DNA of 64,000 nucleotides, taken from positions 22,660 through 86,659 of the forward strand of contig JAFSUB010000013.1 in NCBI GenBank assembly GCA_017445475.1, written 5' to 3'. Below the pieces are notes generated by a model. It was not told the origin of the DNA. It ran no database searches and saw only the letters and a list, made by a program, of their open reading frames with translations. Within the stretch, counting starts at the first letter, position 1. Each line of letters opens with the position of its first letter. The position numbers were made by a program, and so were the translations under genes. Below, in pieces: positions 25,151 to 32,955 of this stretch. The stretch comes from Alphaproteobacteria bacterium. GTDB lineage: Bacteria; Pseudomonadota; Alphaproteobacteria; RF32; CAG-239.

Positions 25151-26200
25151 ATGAAACGTTTGCTAACCATCTTGTTTTTTGCTCTAATTCCTTTGAAAAC
25201 TTTTGCCGACACCGATGTCATCCGTGAGGTTTTTAACCGCTTAAATCAAGATTACCTCCAAGATGTTCAAAATGAAGAAATTGCCCTTAAAGGCCTTGAA
25301 TCTTTAAACAAGATTGATTCGAAAATGACGCTCAAAAAAGTCGGCAATCAGTTTGTTTTATTTGAAAACCAAAAAGTCGCCGAAACATTTAATCTGCCGG
25401 AAAATACGCAAGACAAAGAGGCGTGGATTGCTTTAAGCAAAAACATCATAAACCGTGCGACAAGTTTTTCCGAAAGGTTGGATGTGCTCGACTTTGAACT
25501 TCCCGACAGGTTTGCACAGGCCGTTTTTGAAAATCTTGACGGCTATTCACATTATTTCAGTGCCTTTGAAGATGAGACAGAAAAACCTTTCAAAATCCGG
25601 CGTCAATTTGCCGCACGCATCATTGACGACGTCATGCTCATCAAAATTTTATCATTTCAAAAAGGGGTTGCCGAGCGCGTCAAAAAAAACGTAATCGAAT
25701 GTTCAAAGTGCAGCGCCCTGATTTTGGATTTACGTGCAAACGGCGGCGGTTTTTTAAACGAAGCCATTGAAATTGCCGATCTTTTTTTAGATGAAGGCAT
25801 CATCACATACACCTCAAGCGCTCAAAACGACACGCTGCATTATTTTACGGCAAATTCCGGCGACATTTTCGCCGGCAAACCGATTGTTTTGATTTCCGAC
25901 GGCAAAACCGCATCTGCGGCTGAAGTTTTGATTGCCGCCTTAACCGAACAAGATCGCGCCGTTTTAATCGGCACCCGAACACACGGCAAAGGCACCGTTC
26001 AAGATGTCACAAAAATGGCAAGCGACCGCGCCATTTCCGTTACAACCTCTTTGTTTTACACACCGTCCGGACAAACCATCGAGAAGCGCGGTTTAACACC
26101 TCTTATTTGCACCGGAGAGGGCGACAGTTGCGCGCCTTCTGATCGCTTCGGCAAAGAAGAAGACATCGAAGCCGCCTTGCGTTATTTAAAAGAAGAATAA
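25151..26200 (+). CDS. S41-family (C-terminal processing) peptidase
   Basis: 349 residues with a signal peptide ending TFADT. The catalytic Ser lies in DGKTASAAEVL and the Lys in THGKGTVQDV, the usual S41 Ser/Lys dyad. The core LILDLRANGGGFLNEAI is typical. The region between the helical N-terminus and the core is short and I see no clear PDZ domain, so substrate selection probably differs from CtpA. Late cysteines (ICTGEGDSCAP) suggest a disulphide in the periplasm. It is probably co-transcribed with xth, from which it is separated by 9 nt. Confidence 0.85.
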   Translation: MKRLLTILFFALIPLKTFADTDVIREVFNRLNQDYLQDVQNEEIALKGLESLNKIDSKMTLKKVGNQFVLFENQKVAETFNLPENTQDKEAWIALSKNIINRATSFSERLDVLDFELPDRFAQAVFENLDGYSHYFSAFEDETEKPFKIRRQFAARIIDDVMLIKILSFQKGVAERVKKNVIECSKCSALILDLRANGGGFLNEAIEIADLFLDEGIITYTSSAQNDTLHYFTANSGDIFAGKPIVLISDGKTASAAEVLIAALTEQDRAVLIGTRTHGKGTVQDVTKMASDRAISVTTSLFYTPSGQTIEKRGLTPLICTGEGDSCAPSDRFGKEEDIEAALRYLKEE

Positions 26201-26224
26201 ACAAAACGAACCGACCGACATTCA

Positions 26225-27433
26225 TCAATCGGAAAGTGCGGCACGTTTCTTTTTGTCTTGAACCGACACAACGATTTTCTTTTGCACCGTATCATAAGAA
26301 AGCGTTGCCAAGCCTTTTCTGAAGGCCAGTGCTTCTTTGCCGAAAAGCTCATAGCGCCAACCTTTTAAGATGAGATTATCTTTGTCGTTGCCGCAAGCCA
26401 AATCTCTGATTTCCTGCTCGGAGGCGACCACATTTTCCACAACGCCGTTTTGTTCGCATTTAATTTTCAAAAGCAATTTCAAAACCTCAACCAAGGCACT
26501 TGCGCTCGGGGGACAATGCACTTTTTTTTCACGGTCTATTTTTTTAAGCTCGCCTGTCATCGGCATTTTTTTTGCCCTGTCTAAAACCTCTAAAATTTCG
26601 GCCGCAAACTTGCCTTTCACAAAATCGGGGCGAATGTTGCGCACAAGCTTAAGCTCTGCCAAATTTTTAGGCAAACTTGAGGCTAGTGCAACCAAAAGCT
26701 CGTCTTTGGCGATTGTTCTTTTCGGAACATTATATCTCATCGCGCGCCGCTCACGCCAAGCCGCCAATTCTTTTAACGCCGCTAAAAAAAGTCCGCTGTG
26801 CGCCGAATGCTTAATTTTTTGCCACGCATTTTCAGGATCAATCTGATAACAGCGCTCATCTAAAAGTTCCTCTGTTTCTTCAATAATCCAACTTGTGCGG
26901 TTGTGTTTTTGAAGATAGTCTTTCAAAAATTCATAACACGGAATCAAAAACGTAACATCACGAAGCGCATATTGAAGCTGTTTTTCTTCCAAAGGCCTTA
27001 CTGACCAATCGGTTAAACGGCTTGATTTATCGAGCTCTGTTTTTGTAATGCTTTCAACCAAATTGTCATAGCTGACAGAGCGCCCGAATCCGCAAACAGA
27101 AGCCGCAATCTGTGTGTCAAAAACAGGTGTCGGAATTTTTTTTGAAAGCTGATAAAAAATTTCAATATCCTGCTTACCGGCATGAAACACTTTCAAAACA
27201 TTTGAATTGGTTAAAACATCAAAAAACGGTGCCAAATCAAGCCCTTTTGAAAGCGGATCGACAATTGCCGCCCCGTCTTTGAATGCAACCTGAATAAGGC
27301 ACAGTTTCGGAAAATAAGTTTTTTCGCGCACAAACTCCGTATCTATGGTGATGTATTCTTGCCCGCAAAGTTCTCGGCATAAATCTTCAAGCGAAATGTT
27401 GTCTTCTACCAAACGCATTGTTTTTCCGTTCAT
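26225..27433 (-). CDS. rnd: Ribonuclease D
   Basis: 402 residues. The DEDD 3'-5' exonuclease motifs are visible: TIDTEFVREKTYFPKLCLIQ near residue 33, KVFHAGKQDIEIF, and YALRDVTFLIPCY. The C-terminal half contains the HRDC-like helices (RRAMRYNVPKRTIAKDELL). RNase D trims tRNA 3' ends. ATG at 27433 begins 3 nt after the stop of the response-regulator gene; a second Met five codons in is equally possible. With lexA and the regulator it forms a three-gene unit on one strand. Confidence 0.92.
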   Translation of the reverse strand: MNGKTMRLVEDNISLEDLCRELCGQEYITIDTEFVREKTYFPKLCLIQVAFKDGAAIVDPLSKGLDLAPFFDVLTNSNVLKVFHAGKQDIEIFYQLSKKIPTPVFDTQIAASVCGFGRSVSYDNLVESITKTELDKSSRLTDWSVRPLEEKQLQYALRDVTFLIPCYEFLKDYLQKHNRTSWIIEETEELLDERCYQIDPENAWQKIKHSAHSGLFLAALKELAAWRERRAMRYNVPKRTIAKDELLVALASSLPKNLAELKLVRNIRPDFVKGKFAAEILEVLDRAKKMPMTGELKKIDREKKVHCPPSASALVEVLKLLLKIKCEQNGVVENVVASEQEIRDLACGNDKDNLILKGWRYELFGKEALAFRKGLATLSYDTVQKKIVVSVQDKKKRAALSD

Positions 27434-27436
27434 CTC

Positions 27437-28054
27437 TTAAAAATTTAATCTGTATCCGCCGCTTTCGGTCGAAATCAGCTGTCGGCATGCCTTGCCCTGC
27501 TCAACTTTCTGTCGAAGCCTATAAATATGCGTTTCAATCGTATGTGTTGATGTTTCGGCGTTATATCCCCAAACATGGGTTAAAAAATCAGTTTTTGTGG
27601 TTGTTTTGTTTTTTTGCTTGTAAAGATATGAAAGCATCGAAACTTCCCGCTCGGTTAATTTAACCTTTTGACCGGTTTTAAGATTTTTAATCTCTTTTTC
27701 CAAAATTGACAATGCATACCCGTTAAAGGTCAGCACACCGGCCTCCGAATTGATAATTAAATTCAGCGCCGAACGAAGCATATCCAAAAAAGCGTGCAAA
27801 GCAACCGGCTTAAAAACAAATTTCAAAAAAGGCGATTCGGGCAGCTTTTTATCACCCTTGCTGAGCAAAACGAAAATCGGCGTACGCTCAAATTTTTCCC
27901 TAATTTCAGCAAGTTTTGACGCGTCGCCGTCCAAAATCACAATATCCGGCTTAAGCGCTTCATCGCAGGTATAATTTTCAATCAAAGTTGAAATTTGCTC
28001 GGCCAAATCTTTTTTAAACGCCGTATTTTTGGAAATGATAACAACATTAACCAT
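27437..28054 (-). CDS. OmpR-type response regulator with degenerate receiver
   Basis: 205 residues. The C-terminal half is a winged helix of the OmpR/CtrA class (KLTEREVSMLSYLYKQ, FLTHVWGYNAETSTHTIETHIYRLRQKVE, GGYRLNF). The N-terminal half has a receiver shape: the phospho-acceptor region PDIVILDGDAS and the conserved Lys in KFVFKPVALHAF are present, but the acidic pair that binds magnesium after the first strand is replaced by SKNT (VVIISKNTAFK). It is therefore likely phosphorylation-independent or atypically controlled. A strong GGAGGGGG ribosome site precedes the ATG. It lies directly downstream of lexA, with no sensor kinase nearby. Confidence 0.82.
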   Translation of the reverse strand: MVNVVIISKNTAFKKDLAEQISTLIENYTCDEALKPDIVILDGDASKLAEIREKFERTPIFVLLSKGDKKLPESPFLKFVFKPVALHAFLDMLRSALNLIINSEAGVLTFNGYALSILEKEIKNLKTGQKVKLTEREVSMLSYLYKQKNKTTTKTDFLTHVWGYNAETSTHTIETHIYRLRQKVEQGKACRQLISTESGGYRLNF

Positions 28055-28063
28055 GCCCCCTCC

Positions 28064-28720
28064 TTAATGATAGTGGCGAATAATTGAGCTTAAAACGCCC
28101 TGAACCTTAACTCTGTTCAAAGCAATTTTTTTTGTTTCGTAATTTTTGTTGCAAGGCATAAGCCAAGCTTCGTTTTCTTTTTTATAAAATTTTTTCAAAG
28201 TCGCATTTTCATCATCAACCAGCGCCACCACAATCGAACCGTTTTCAGCCGTATCTGCTTTTTTAATGATGGCGACATCACCGTCCAAAATGCCGGCTTC
28301 AATCATCGAATCGCCCTCAATTTTCAAACCGTAAAACTGTCCTTTGGAAACCATCTCAAAAGGCACCGCAATGGTTTGGCTTTCATCAGCAATGGCCTCA
28401 ATCGGTATGCCTGCCGCAATTTTACCGTAAAGCGGAATAAGCGCCGCCGAATTTTTAAGTGCAATTTCGCGCTTTCTTTCTTCTTCCAAAATTGCCTTAG
28501 GCTTAAATTTCGGAAGCCGAATAACCTCAAGCGCACGCGCCTTGTGCGGCAATTTTTTGATAAACTCGCGTTCTTCCAAAGCGTTAATCAGCGAATGAAT
28601 GCCCGATTTCGATTTCAAACCGATGGCATCTTTCATTTCATCAAAAGACGGGCAACACCCTGTTTCTTTGGTCATTTTGTTGATAAACATCAAAAGTTTA
28701 TATTGTTTTTCGGTCAACAT
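28064..28720 (-). CDS. lexA: LexA repressor
   Basis: 218 residues. The N-terminal winged helix (LTEKQYKLLMFINK, then SFDEMKDAIGLKSKSGIHSLINALEE) is followed by the self-cleavage domain: cleavage bond Ala103-Gly104 in GKIAAGIPIEA, catalytic Ser138 in GDSM and Lys176 in ATLKKF. It represses SOS genes and cleaves itself when RecA is active. Its own promoter carries a GTTC-N7-GTTC operator at 28749-28763, so it is autoregulated. The response regulator and rnd downstream probably share its transcript. Confidence 0.96.
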   Translation of the reverse strand: MLTEKQYKLLMFINKMTKETGCCPSFDEMKDAIGLKSKSGIHSLINALEEREFIKKLPHKARALEVIRLPKFKPKAILEEERKREIALKNSAALIPLYGKIAAGIPIEAIADESQTIAVPFEMVSKGQFYGLKIEGDSMIEAGILDGDVAIIKKADTAENGSIVVALVDDENATLKKFYKKENEAWLMPCNKNYETKKIALNRVKVQGVLSSIIRHYH

Positions 28721-28748
28721 TCTTCAGGCCCTCTTATTTGTGTTTAAT

Positions 28749-28783
28749 GTTCTACTTTAGTTCTTTTTAACACTTCTTGTCAA
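28749..28783 (-). promoter_or_regulatory. lexA promoter with overlapping alphaproteobacterial SOS box
   Basis: On the minus strand TTGACA (28778-28783), 18 nt, TAAAGT (28754-28759). The direct repeat GTTC-N7-GTTC (28749-28763, plus-strand reading) covers the -10. This is the LexA-binding site of alphaproteobacteria, unlike the CTGT-N8-ACAG box of gammaproteobacteria. LexA bound here would block polymerase. Confidence 0.85.
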
Positions 28784-28786
28784 GTG

Positions 28787-30133
28787 CTATTTCAACCTGT
28801 TAATTGTTTCAACAATTCTGGCATATGCGCCAAACACCGTGCTTTCGTCTTGAGCTTCCACTTTAACTTTCAAAACGGGTTCGGTTCCCGATTTCCGAAC
28901 AATCACCGAGCCTTCCTTTTTAATTTTTTCTTCTATTGAGGCAACAACCTCTGCCAATTGCGGTGCATCTGCAACATCCGACAGTTTTTCAAAATTTTCA
29001 AACCGAATGTTGCCGGCTTTGAAGGGATATTTTTCAAAAAGCGGAAAAATATCGCTTGCTTCGCGCCCGTCTTCAGCCAAAGCCAAACAAAAAACAATTG
29101 CCGCAATCAAACCATCGCCCGTTCGCGCGTAATCAAGCAAAACGATGTGCCCCGATTCCTCGCCGCCGAGACATGCCGCCGTTTGACGCATTTTTTCAAT
29201 CACATAACGTTCACCAACCGGCGCGCGATAAAAATCAAGCCCCAATGCGTGCAAATATTTTTCAAGACCAATGTTCGACCAAACGGTTGCCACAACCGCG
29301 TTGTTTTTCAGCTTTTTTGCAATGCTTAAATAGGTTGCGAGAAATGCAATAAGCTGATCGCCCTCAATGCGGTTTCCTTTATTGTCAATCACCACAAGCC
29401 TGTCGCCGTCGCCATCGACGGCTATCCCCGCATCAGCGTGGCTGCCGATAACAACCTGAGATAAAAAATCGGTGTGCTGCGAACCGCAATTTTCGTTAAT
29501 GTTATACCCGTCGGGCTTATCGGCAAGGGTTATAATGCCGGCGCCCAATTCTTTGAAAACCTGCGGCATAATTTTCGAAAAAGCCCCGTTTGCGCAATCA
29601 ACAACAAGGCGAAGTCCTTTGAGCGCCCCCTCGGAAGGCGCGATCTGTAAAATGCTGTCAATATAGTTTAAAACCGATTTTTTGTCTTTATACACGCGGC
29701 CGACTGCCTCGCTTGAAGAGATAAATTTCCTGTCAGATATCAGCATAGCCTCAATTTTTGCCGTGCGCTCGTCCGAAAACTTGTTTCCCAAAGCGCCGAT
29801 AAGCTTAATTCCGTTGTCAAAATACGGATTGTGCGATGCCGTAATCATCACGCCCATATCAACTTTCAAGTCTTGAATTTGAGAAGTCATCAGAGGTGTC
29901 GGCACCACTCCCATTTTCACGACATCAACACCCATCGACGTAAACCCCGCTGTTAAGGCCGCCTCCAACATATAGCTTGAAACGCGCGTGTCTTTACCGA
30001 TGGCCACACGCTTGGTCGAAACGCAAACATCGCTTGAAAGAACCTGCGCCAACCGAAAACAAAATTCCGCCGTCATCGGAAAAACGTTTGCAACGCCTCT
30101 GATACCGTCAGTTCCAAAAAGTTGACATGCCAT
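28787..30133 (-). CDS. glmM: Phosphoglucosamine mutase
   Basis: 448 residues from ATG at 30133, preceded by AAAGGAGGAAAGCC; the longer frame to 30196 is not family-like. Motifs: FGTDGIRG at the start, phospho-Ser100 in MITASHNPYFDNGIKL, the metal loop VDGDGDRLVVID, sugar-binding GGEESGHI and the phosphate-binding RKSGTEP near the end. It converts glucosamine-6-P to glucosamine-1-P for UDP-GlcNAc, peptidoglycan and lipid A. It lies upstream of lexA on the same strand; its stop is only a few bases from the lexA -35. Confidence 0.95.
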   Translation of the reverse strand: MACQLFGTDGIRGVANVFPMTAEFCFRLAQVLSSDVCVSTKRVAIGKDTRVSSYMLEAALTAGFTSMGVDVVKMGVVPTPLMTSQIQDLKVDMGVMITASHNPYFDNGIKLIGALGNKFSDERTAKIEAMLISDRKFISSSEAVGRVYKDKKSVLNYIDSILQIAPSEGALKGLRLVVDCANGAFSKIMPQVFKELGAGIITLADKPDGYNINENCGSQHTDFLSQVVIGSHADAGIAVDGDGDRLVVIDNKGNRIEGDQLIAFLATYLSIAKKLKNNAVVATVWSNIGLEKYLHALGLDFYRAPVGERYVIEKMRQTAACLGGEESGHIVLLDYARTGDGLIAAIVFCLALAEDGREASDIFPLFEKYPFKAGNIRFENFEKLSDVADAPQLAEVVASIEEKIKKEGSVIVRKSGTEPVLKVKVEAQDESTVFGAYARIVETINRLK

Positions 30134-30180
30134 GGCTTTCCTCCTTTTATCAAAGCAATTTTTTAAAATACTAAAATAAA

Positions 30181-30205
30181 AGAGAGTCTTTTTCAAGGAC
30201 TCTCT
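30181..30205 (-). terminator. Terminator of the outer-membrane protein gene
   Basis: AGAGAGTC (30181-30188) pairs with GACTCTCT (30198-30205). On the minus strand the stem is followed by TTTATTTT. It separates the barrel gene from glmM. Confidence 0.75.
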
Positions 30206-30228
30206 TTTTGTTTTGCTCGTCTTTTATA

Positions 30229-30801
30229 TTAGAAAACGTAACGAATACCGCCGTAAACTTCCTGTGCAGAAGCGTCAGAATTGTGCGGATTGTTGAAATC
30301 ATAATAACGATAACCGAGATCAACATTGAAACGATTTGTAACTTTCAAAGACAAACCGCCGCCCAAAGACCACGTAAACTTGGTTGTGTCCCAGCCATAT
30401 CTGAAATCAGCTGCCGTATCTAAACTGTCATATTTGACTTTTGTTGCACCAAGACCACCGCCGACATAAGGCGTCCACCAATTGTAAGGCAGAATATCAT
30501 AGTAAACATTAAACATATATGAATACGTTTTCAAATCTCTTTTATGATAAGCAAGGCTATCATCTTTTATGCTTTTACGCCAAACATATTCAAGTTCTGC
30601 TCTTAAATATTCATAGCGATAACCCAAAGCACCCGAAAGCATCAAACGATTTTTATCCAAGTCGCCCTGAATTTTTTTGATGTCGTGTTGCACAACGCCA
30701 CCGCGAAGAGCCGCATAAATGCCGTCGCATTCTGCATTTGCTTTACCGGCAAAAGCCGCAAATACGGCAATCAAAGAAGTTGTCAGTAACAATTTTTTCA
30801 T
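30229..30801 (-). CDS. Outer-membrane beta-barrel protein
   Basis: 190 residues. The signal peptide ends GKANA. The mature protein has alternating hydrophobic strands typical of an eight-stranded barrel (LSGALGYRYEYLRAELEYVW, TPYVGGGLGATKV, FNVDLGYRYYDF) and ends in YGGIRYVF, with the terminal Phe used for BAM recognition. It belongs with the small surface-antigen/Opa or OmpW/OmpA-barrel type proteins common in alphaproteobacteria, but no ligand can be inferred. AGGAGGAG precedes the ATG, suggesting strong expression. It is monocistronic, between its own terminator and the divergent rnpB. Confidence 0.82.
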   Translation of the reverse strand: MKKLLLTTSLIAVFAAFAGKANAECDGIYAALRGGVVQHDIKKIQGDLDKNRLMLSGALGYRYEYLRAELEYVWRKSIKDDSLAYHKRDLKTYSYMFNVYYDILPYNWWTPYVGGGLGATKVKYDSLDTAADFRYGWDTTKFTWSLGGGLSLKVTNRFNVDLGYRYYDFNNPHNSDASAQEVYGGIRYVF

Positions 30802-30894
30802 GAATTTAAACTCCTCCTAAAAAATTAAATTCAGGCCTATTGTGGGTTGAAATTACTTAAAATATCTTTAACAAAGCAAAACTTTTAAAAAAGA

Positions 30895-30923
30895 TTGCTT
30901 TTTATTTCAAGATTGTGTAGTGT
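30895..30923 (+). promoter_or_regulatory. Promoter of rnpB
   Basis: TTGCTT (30895-30900), 17 nt, TAGTGT (30918-30923), placing the start about 6-8 nt later, exactly at the RNase P RNA 5' end. Confidence 0.5.
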
Positions 30924-30928
30924 GATTT

Positions 30929-31327
30929 TCGGGTGGCCGGATGGCCGCGCGGCGGAAGGGAAAATCCGTTTGCGAGGAAAGTCCGGGCTTCATGGAAACA
31001 AGATACCGGATAACTTCCGGCCGAAGCGATTCGAGGGAAAGCGCCACAGAAAATTACCGCCGAAGCATGTTCTTCGGTAAGGTTGAAAAGGCGAGGTAAG
31101 AGCTCACCGCCGTCATAGCAATATGGCGGGCATCAGGCAAGCCCTATCTGATGTAAGACCAAATGAGGTGTATCGGGAATTTTCCCGACGGAGCGTTTCC
31201 ACTCCGTCCAAAGGTAGGTCGCACGAGCAAATCGGCAACGGTTTGCCAAGATGAATGGCCATCGAGGCTATCTTTGCTTTTGCAAAGCAATGGCTTTGAA
31301 CAGAACCCGGCTTACAGGCCACCAGTT
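30929..31327 (+). ncRNA. rnpB: RNase P RNA (type A)
   Basis: The universal core GAGGAAAGTCCGGGCTTC lies at about 30973, the ACAGAAAATTACCGCC segment near 31046, and the 3' end CCCGGCTTACAGGCCACC at 31306-31323. P1 is closed by GGTGGCC (30932-30938) with GGCCACC (31317-31323). The catalytic RNA trims tRNA 5' leaders. Ends are estimated from P1. Confidence 0.93.
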
Positions 31328-31354
31328 TTATTTTTTGGAGATAAAAAAAAGAAA

Positions 31355-32197
31355 ATGAAACAGAAAACACTTCTCAAACCGCTTGAAATAAAAGGAATCG
31401 GGTTACACAGCGGCAGACAGACCACCGTCAAAATCAAACCGGCAGATGAAAACACCGGTATATTGTTTGAAAAAGACGGCGTGCGCATGAAAGCCTTATA
31501 TCAAAATGTAAAAGACACACAAAACTGCACGTTGCTCGAAAAAGATGGCGTTCAAATTTCAACAATCGAGCATTTGATGGCAACTTTATGTGTTTTGGGC
31601 ATTGACAACGCGCTGATTGAATGCTCAAGCACCGAACTGCCCATTTTAGACGGCAGCGCCAAAGAAATTTTAACCTGTTTTGAAAATGCGCACCTTCAAA
31701 CGCAAAAAGCTCCAAAGCGTTTTTTGAAAGTTATGAAGTCTGTTTCTTTTAAAGACGACAAAGGCAATTTTATTGAACTCTGCCCTCCAAAAAATGAAAA
31801 TTTGCATATATATTTCAAAATAGAATTCCCCTCAAAAATCGTCGGCACACAGATTTTTGACGGCGACATTACAAAAGACATTTTTGCCTCAAAAATTGCG
31901 CCTTGTCGCACTTTCTGCGAAAAATATCAGATTGACTACTTGCGCACACTGGGCCTGATTAAAGGAGGAAGTTTGGACAATGCCGTTGTTTTGGACGGCG
32001 AAAAAATCTTAAATGAAGGCGGTTTTCGTCTTCAAGATGAGTGTGTCGGCCACAAGGTGCTTGACCTTGTGGGCGATTTATACACTTCGGGCTATGCGCT
32101 GCTTGCTGATGTCAAGGCTTATAAAACGGGGCATTACCACAACAATATGGTTTTAAGAAACCTTTTTGAAACAACAGATAACTACGAAATTTTGTAA
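31355..32197 (+). CDS. lpxC: UDP-3-O-acyl-N-acetylglucosamine deacetylase
   Basis: 280 residues from ATG at 31355 (MKQKTLLKPLEIKGIGLHSG). The longer in-frame ORF upstream reads through RNase P RNA and is not real. Zinc and catalytic features: EHLMA with His73, LPILDGSAKE, DECVGHKVLDLVGDLY with His near 233 and Asp after it, and KTGHYHNN. The committed step of lipid A synthesis, so the cell makes lipopolysaccharide. The usual RHKLLD reads GHKVLD here, a mild deviation that keeps the metal ligand. It is followed by bamD after 15 nt. Confidence 0.95.
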   Translation: MKQKTLLKPLEIKGIGLHSGRQTTVKIKPADENTGILFEKDGVRMKALYQNVKDTQNCTLLEKDGVQISTIEHLMATLCVLGIDNALIECSSTELPILDGSAKEILTCFENAHLQTQKAPKRFLKVMKSVSFKDDKGNFIELCPPKNENLHIYFKIEFPSKIVGTQIFDGDITKDIFASKIAPCRTFCEKYQIDYLRTLGLIKGGSLDNAVVLDGEKILNEGGFRLQDECVGHKVLDLVGDLYTSGYALLADVKAYKTGHYHNNMVLRNLFETTDNYEIL

Positions 32198-32212
32198 AAA
32201 GGAAAGAAAAAA

Positions 32213-32950
32213 ATGAAAAGAGTTTTGATTGTTTTATGCTTATCGCTCGGTGTTATACTCGGCGGCTGCGCCTCAAAAAAAGAGGACACAAGCTTAATGT
32301 CGCCCGAGCTGTTATACACCAAGGGCTACCGCCGTTTGATAAAACACAAATACAAACAGGCAGCCGAATATTTTGAAAGAATCGAGATTGAACACCCTTA
32401 TTCCAAATGGGCGGTTAAGGCAAAATTGATGGGCGCTTATGCACACTACAAAAAAGAAAGTTATGATGATGCGGTCATGAGCTTAGAGCGTTTCATCAAA
32501 TTCCACCCCGGCAATGACAACATCGCGTATGCTTACTATTTAAGGGGCATTTGCTATTACGACCAAATCAGCACTTCGGATAAAGACCAATCAAACACGC
32601 AAAAAGCGCAAGATGCTTTAGGTGCGGTTACCGCGCTTTTCCCAAACACGGAATATGCCGAAGATGCCCTCAAAAAACTCAACTTAACTTACGAATACCA
32701 AGCCGGTCAAGAAATGGAAATCGGCCGTTATTATTTAAACAACGGCAGTTATTTGTCAGCCTTAAACCGTTTTCAAACGGTGGTTGAAAAATATCAAACA
32801 ACCCCGCACATTGAAGAAGCGCTTTACCGCGAAGTGGAAATATACACCTTGCTTGGCTTAACCCGCGAAGCCAAAAAGGCAGCCAAAGTGTTAAATTTGA
32901 ACTATCCCGACAGTTCATGGAATAAAAAGGCGCAAAAACTGATTAAATAA
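32213..32950 (+). CDS. bamD: Outer-membrane assembly lipoprotein BamD
   Basis: 245 residues. Lipobox LGGC with Cys19. The mature part is five TPR-like helical repeats (ELLYTKGYRRLIKHKYKQAAEYF, AHYKKESYDDAVMSLERFI, and so on). BamD is an essential member of the BAM complex that inserts barrel proteins such as the one at 30229. Family order lpxC-bamD-recN is common in alphaproteobacteria. recN starts 5 nt after its stop. Confidence 0.93.
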   Translation: MKRVLIVLCLSLGVILGGCASKKEDTSLMSPELLYTKGYRRLIKHKYKQAAEYFERIEIEHPYSKWAVKAKLMGAYAHYKKESYDDAVMSLERFIKFHPGNDNIAYAYYLRGICYYDQISTSDKDQSNTQKAQDALGAVTALFPNTEYAEDALKKLNLTYEYQAGQEMEIGRYYLNNGSYLSALNRFQTVVEKYQTTPHIEEALYREVEIYTLLGLTREAKKAAKVLNLNYPDSSWNKKAQKLIK

Positions 32951-32955
32951 GAAAA

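Noticed and set aside
31163..31354. Longer lpxC start inside the RNase P RNA
   Set aside because: The extra codons come from rnpB; the family start and a ribosome site are at 31355.
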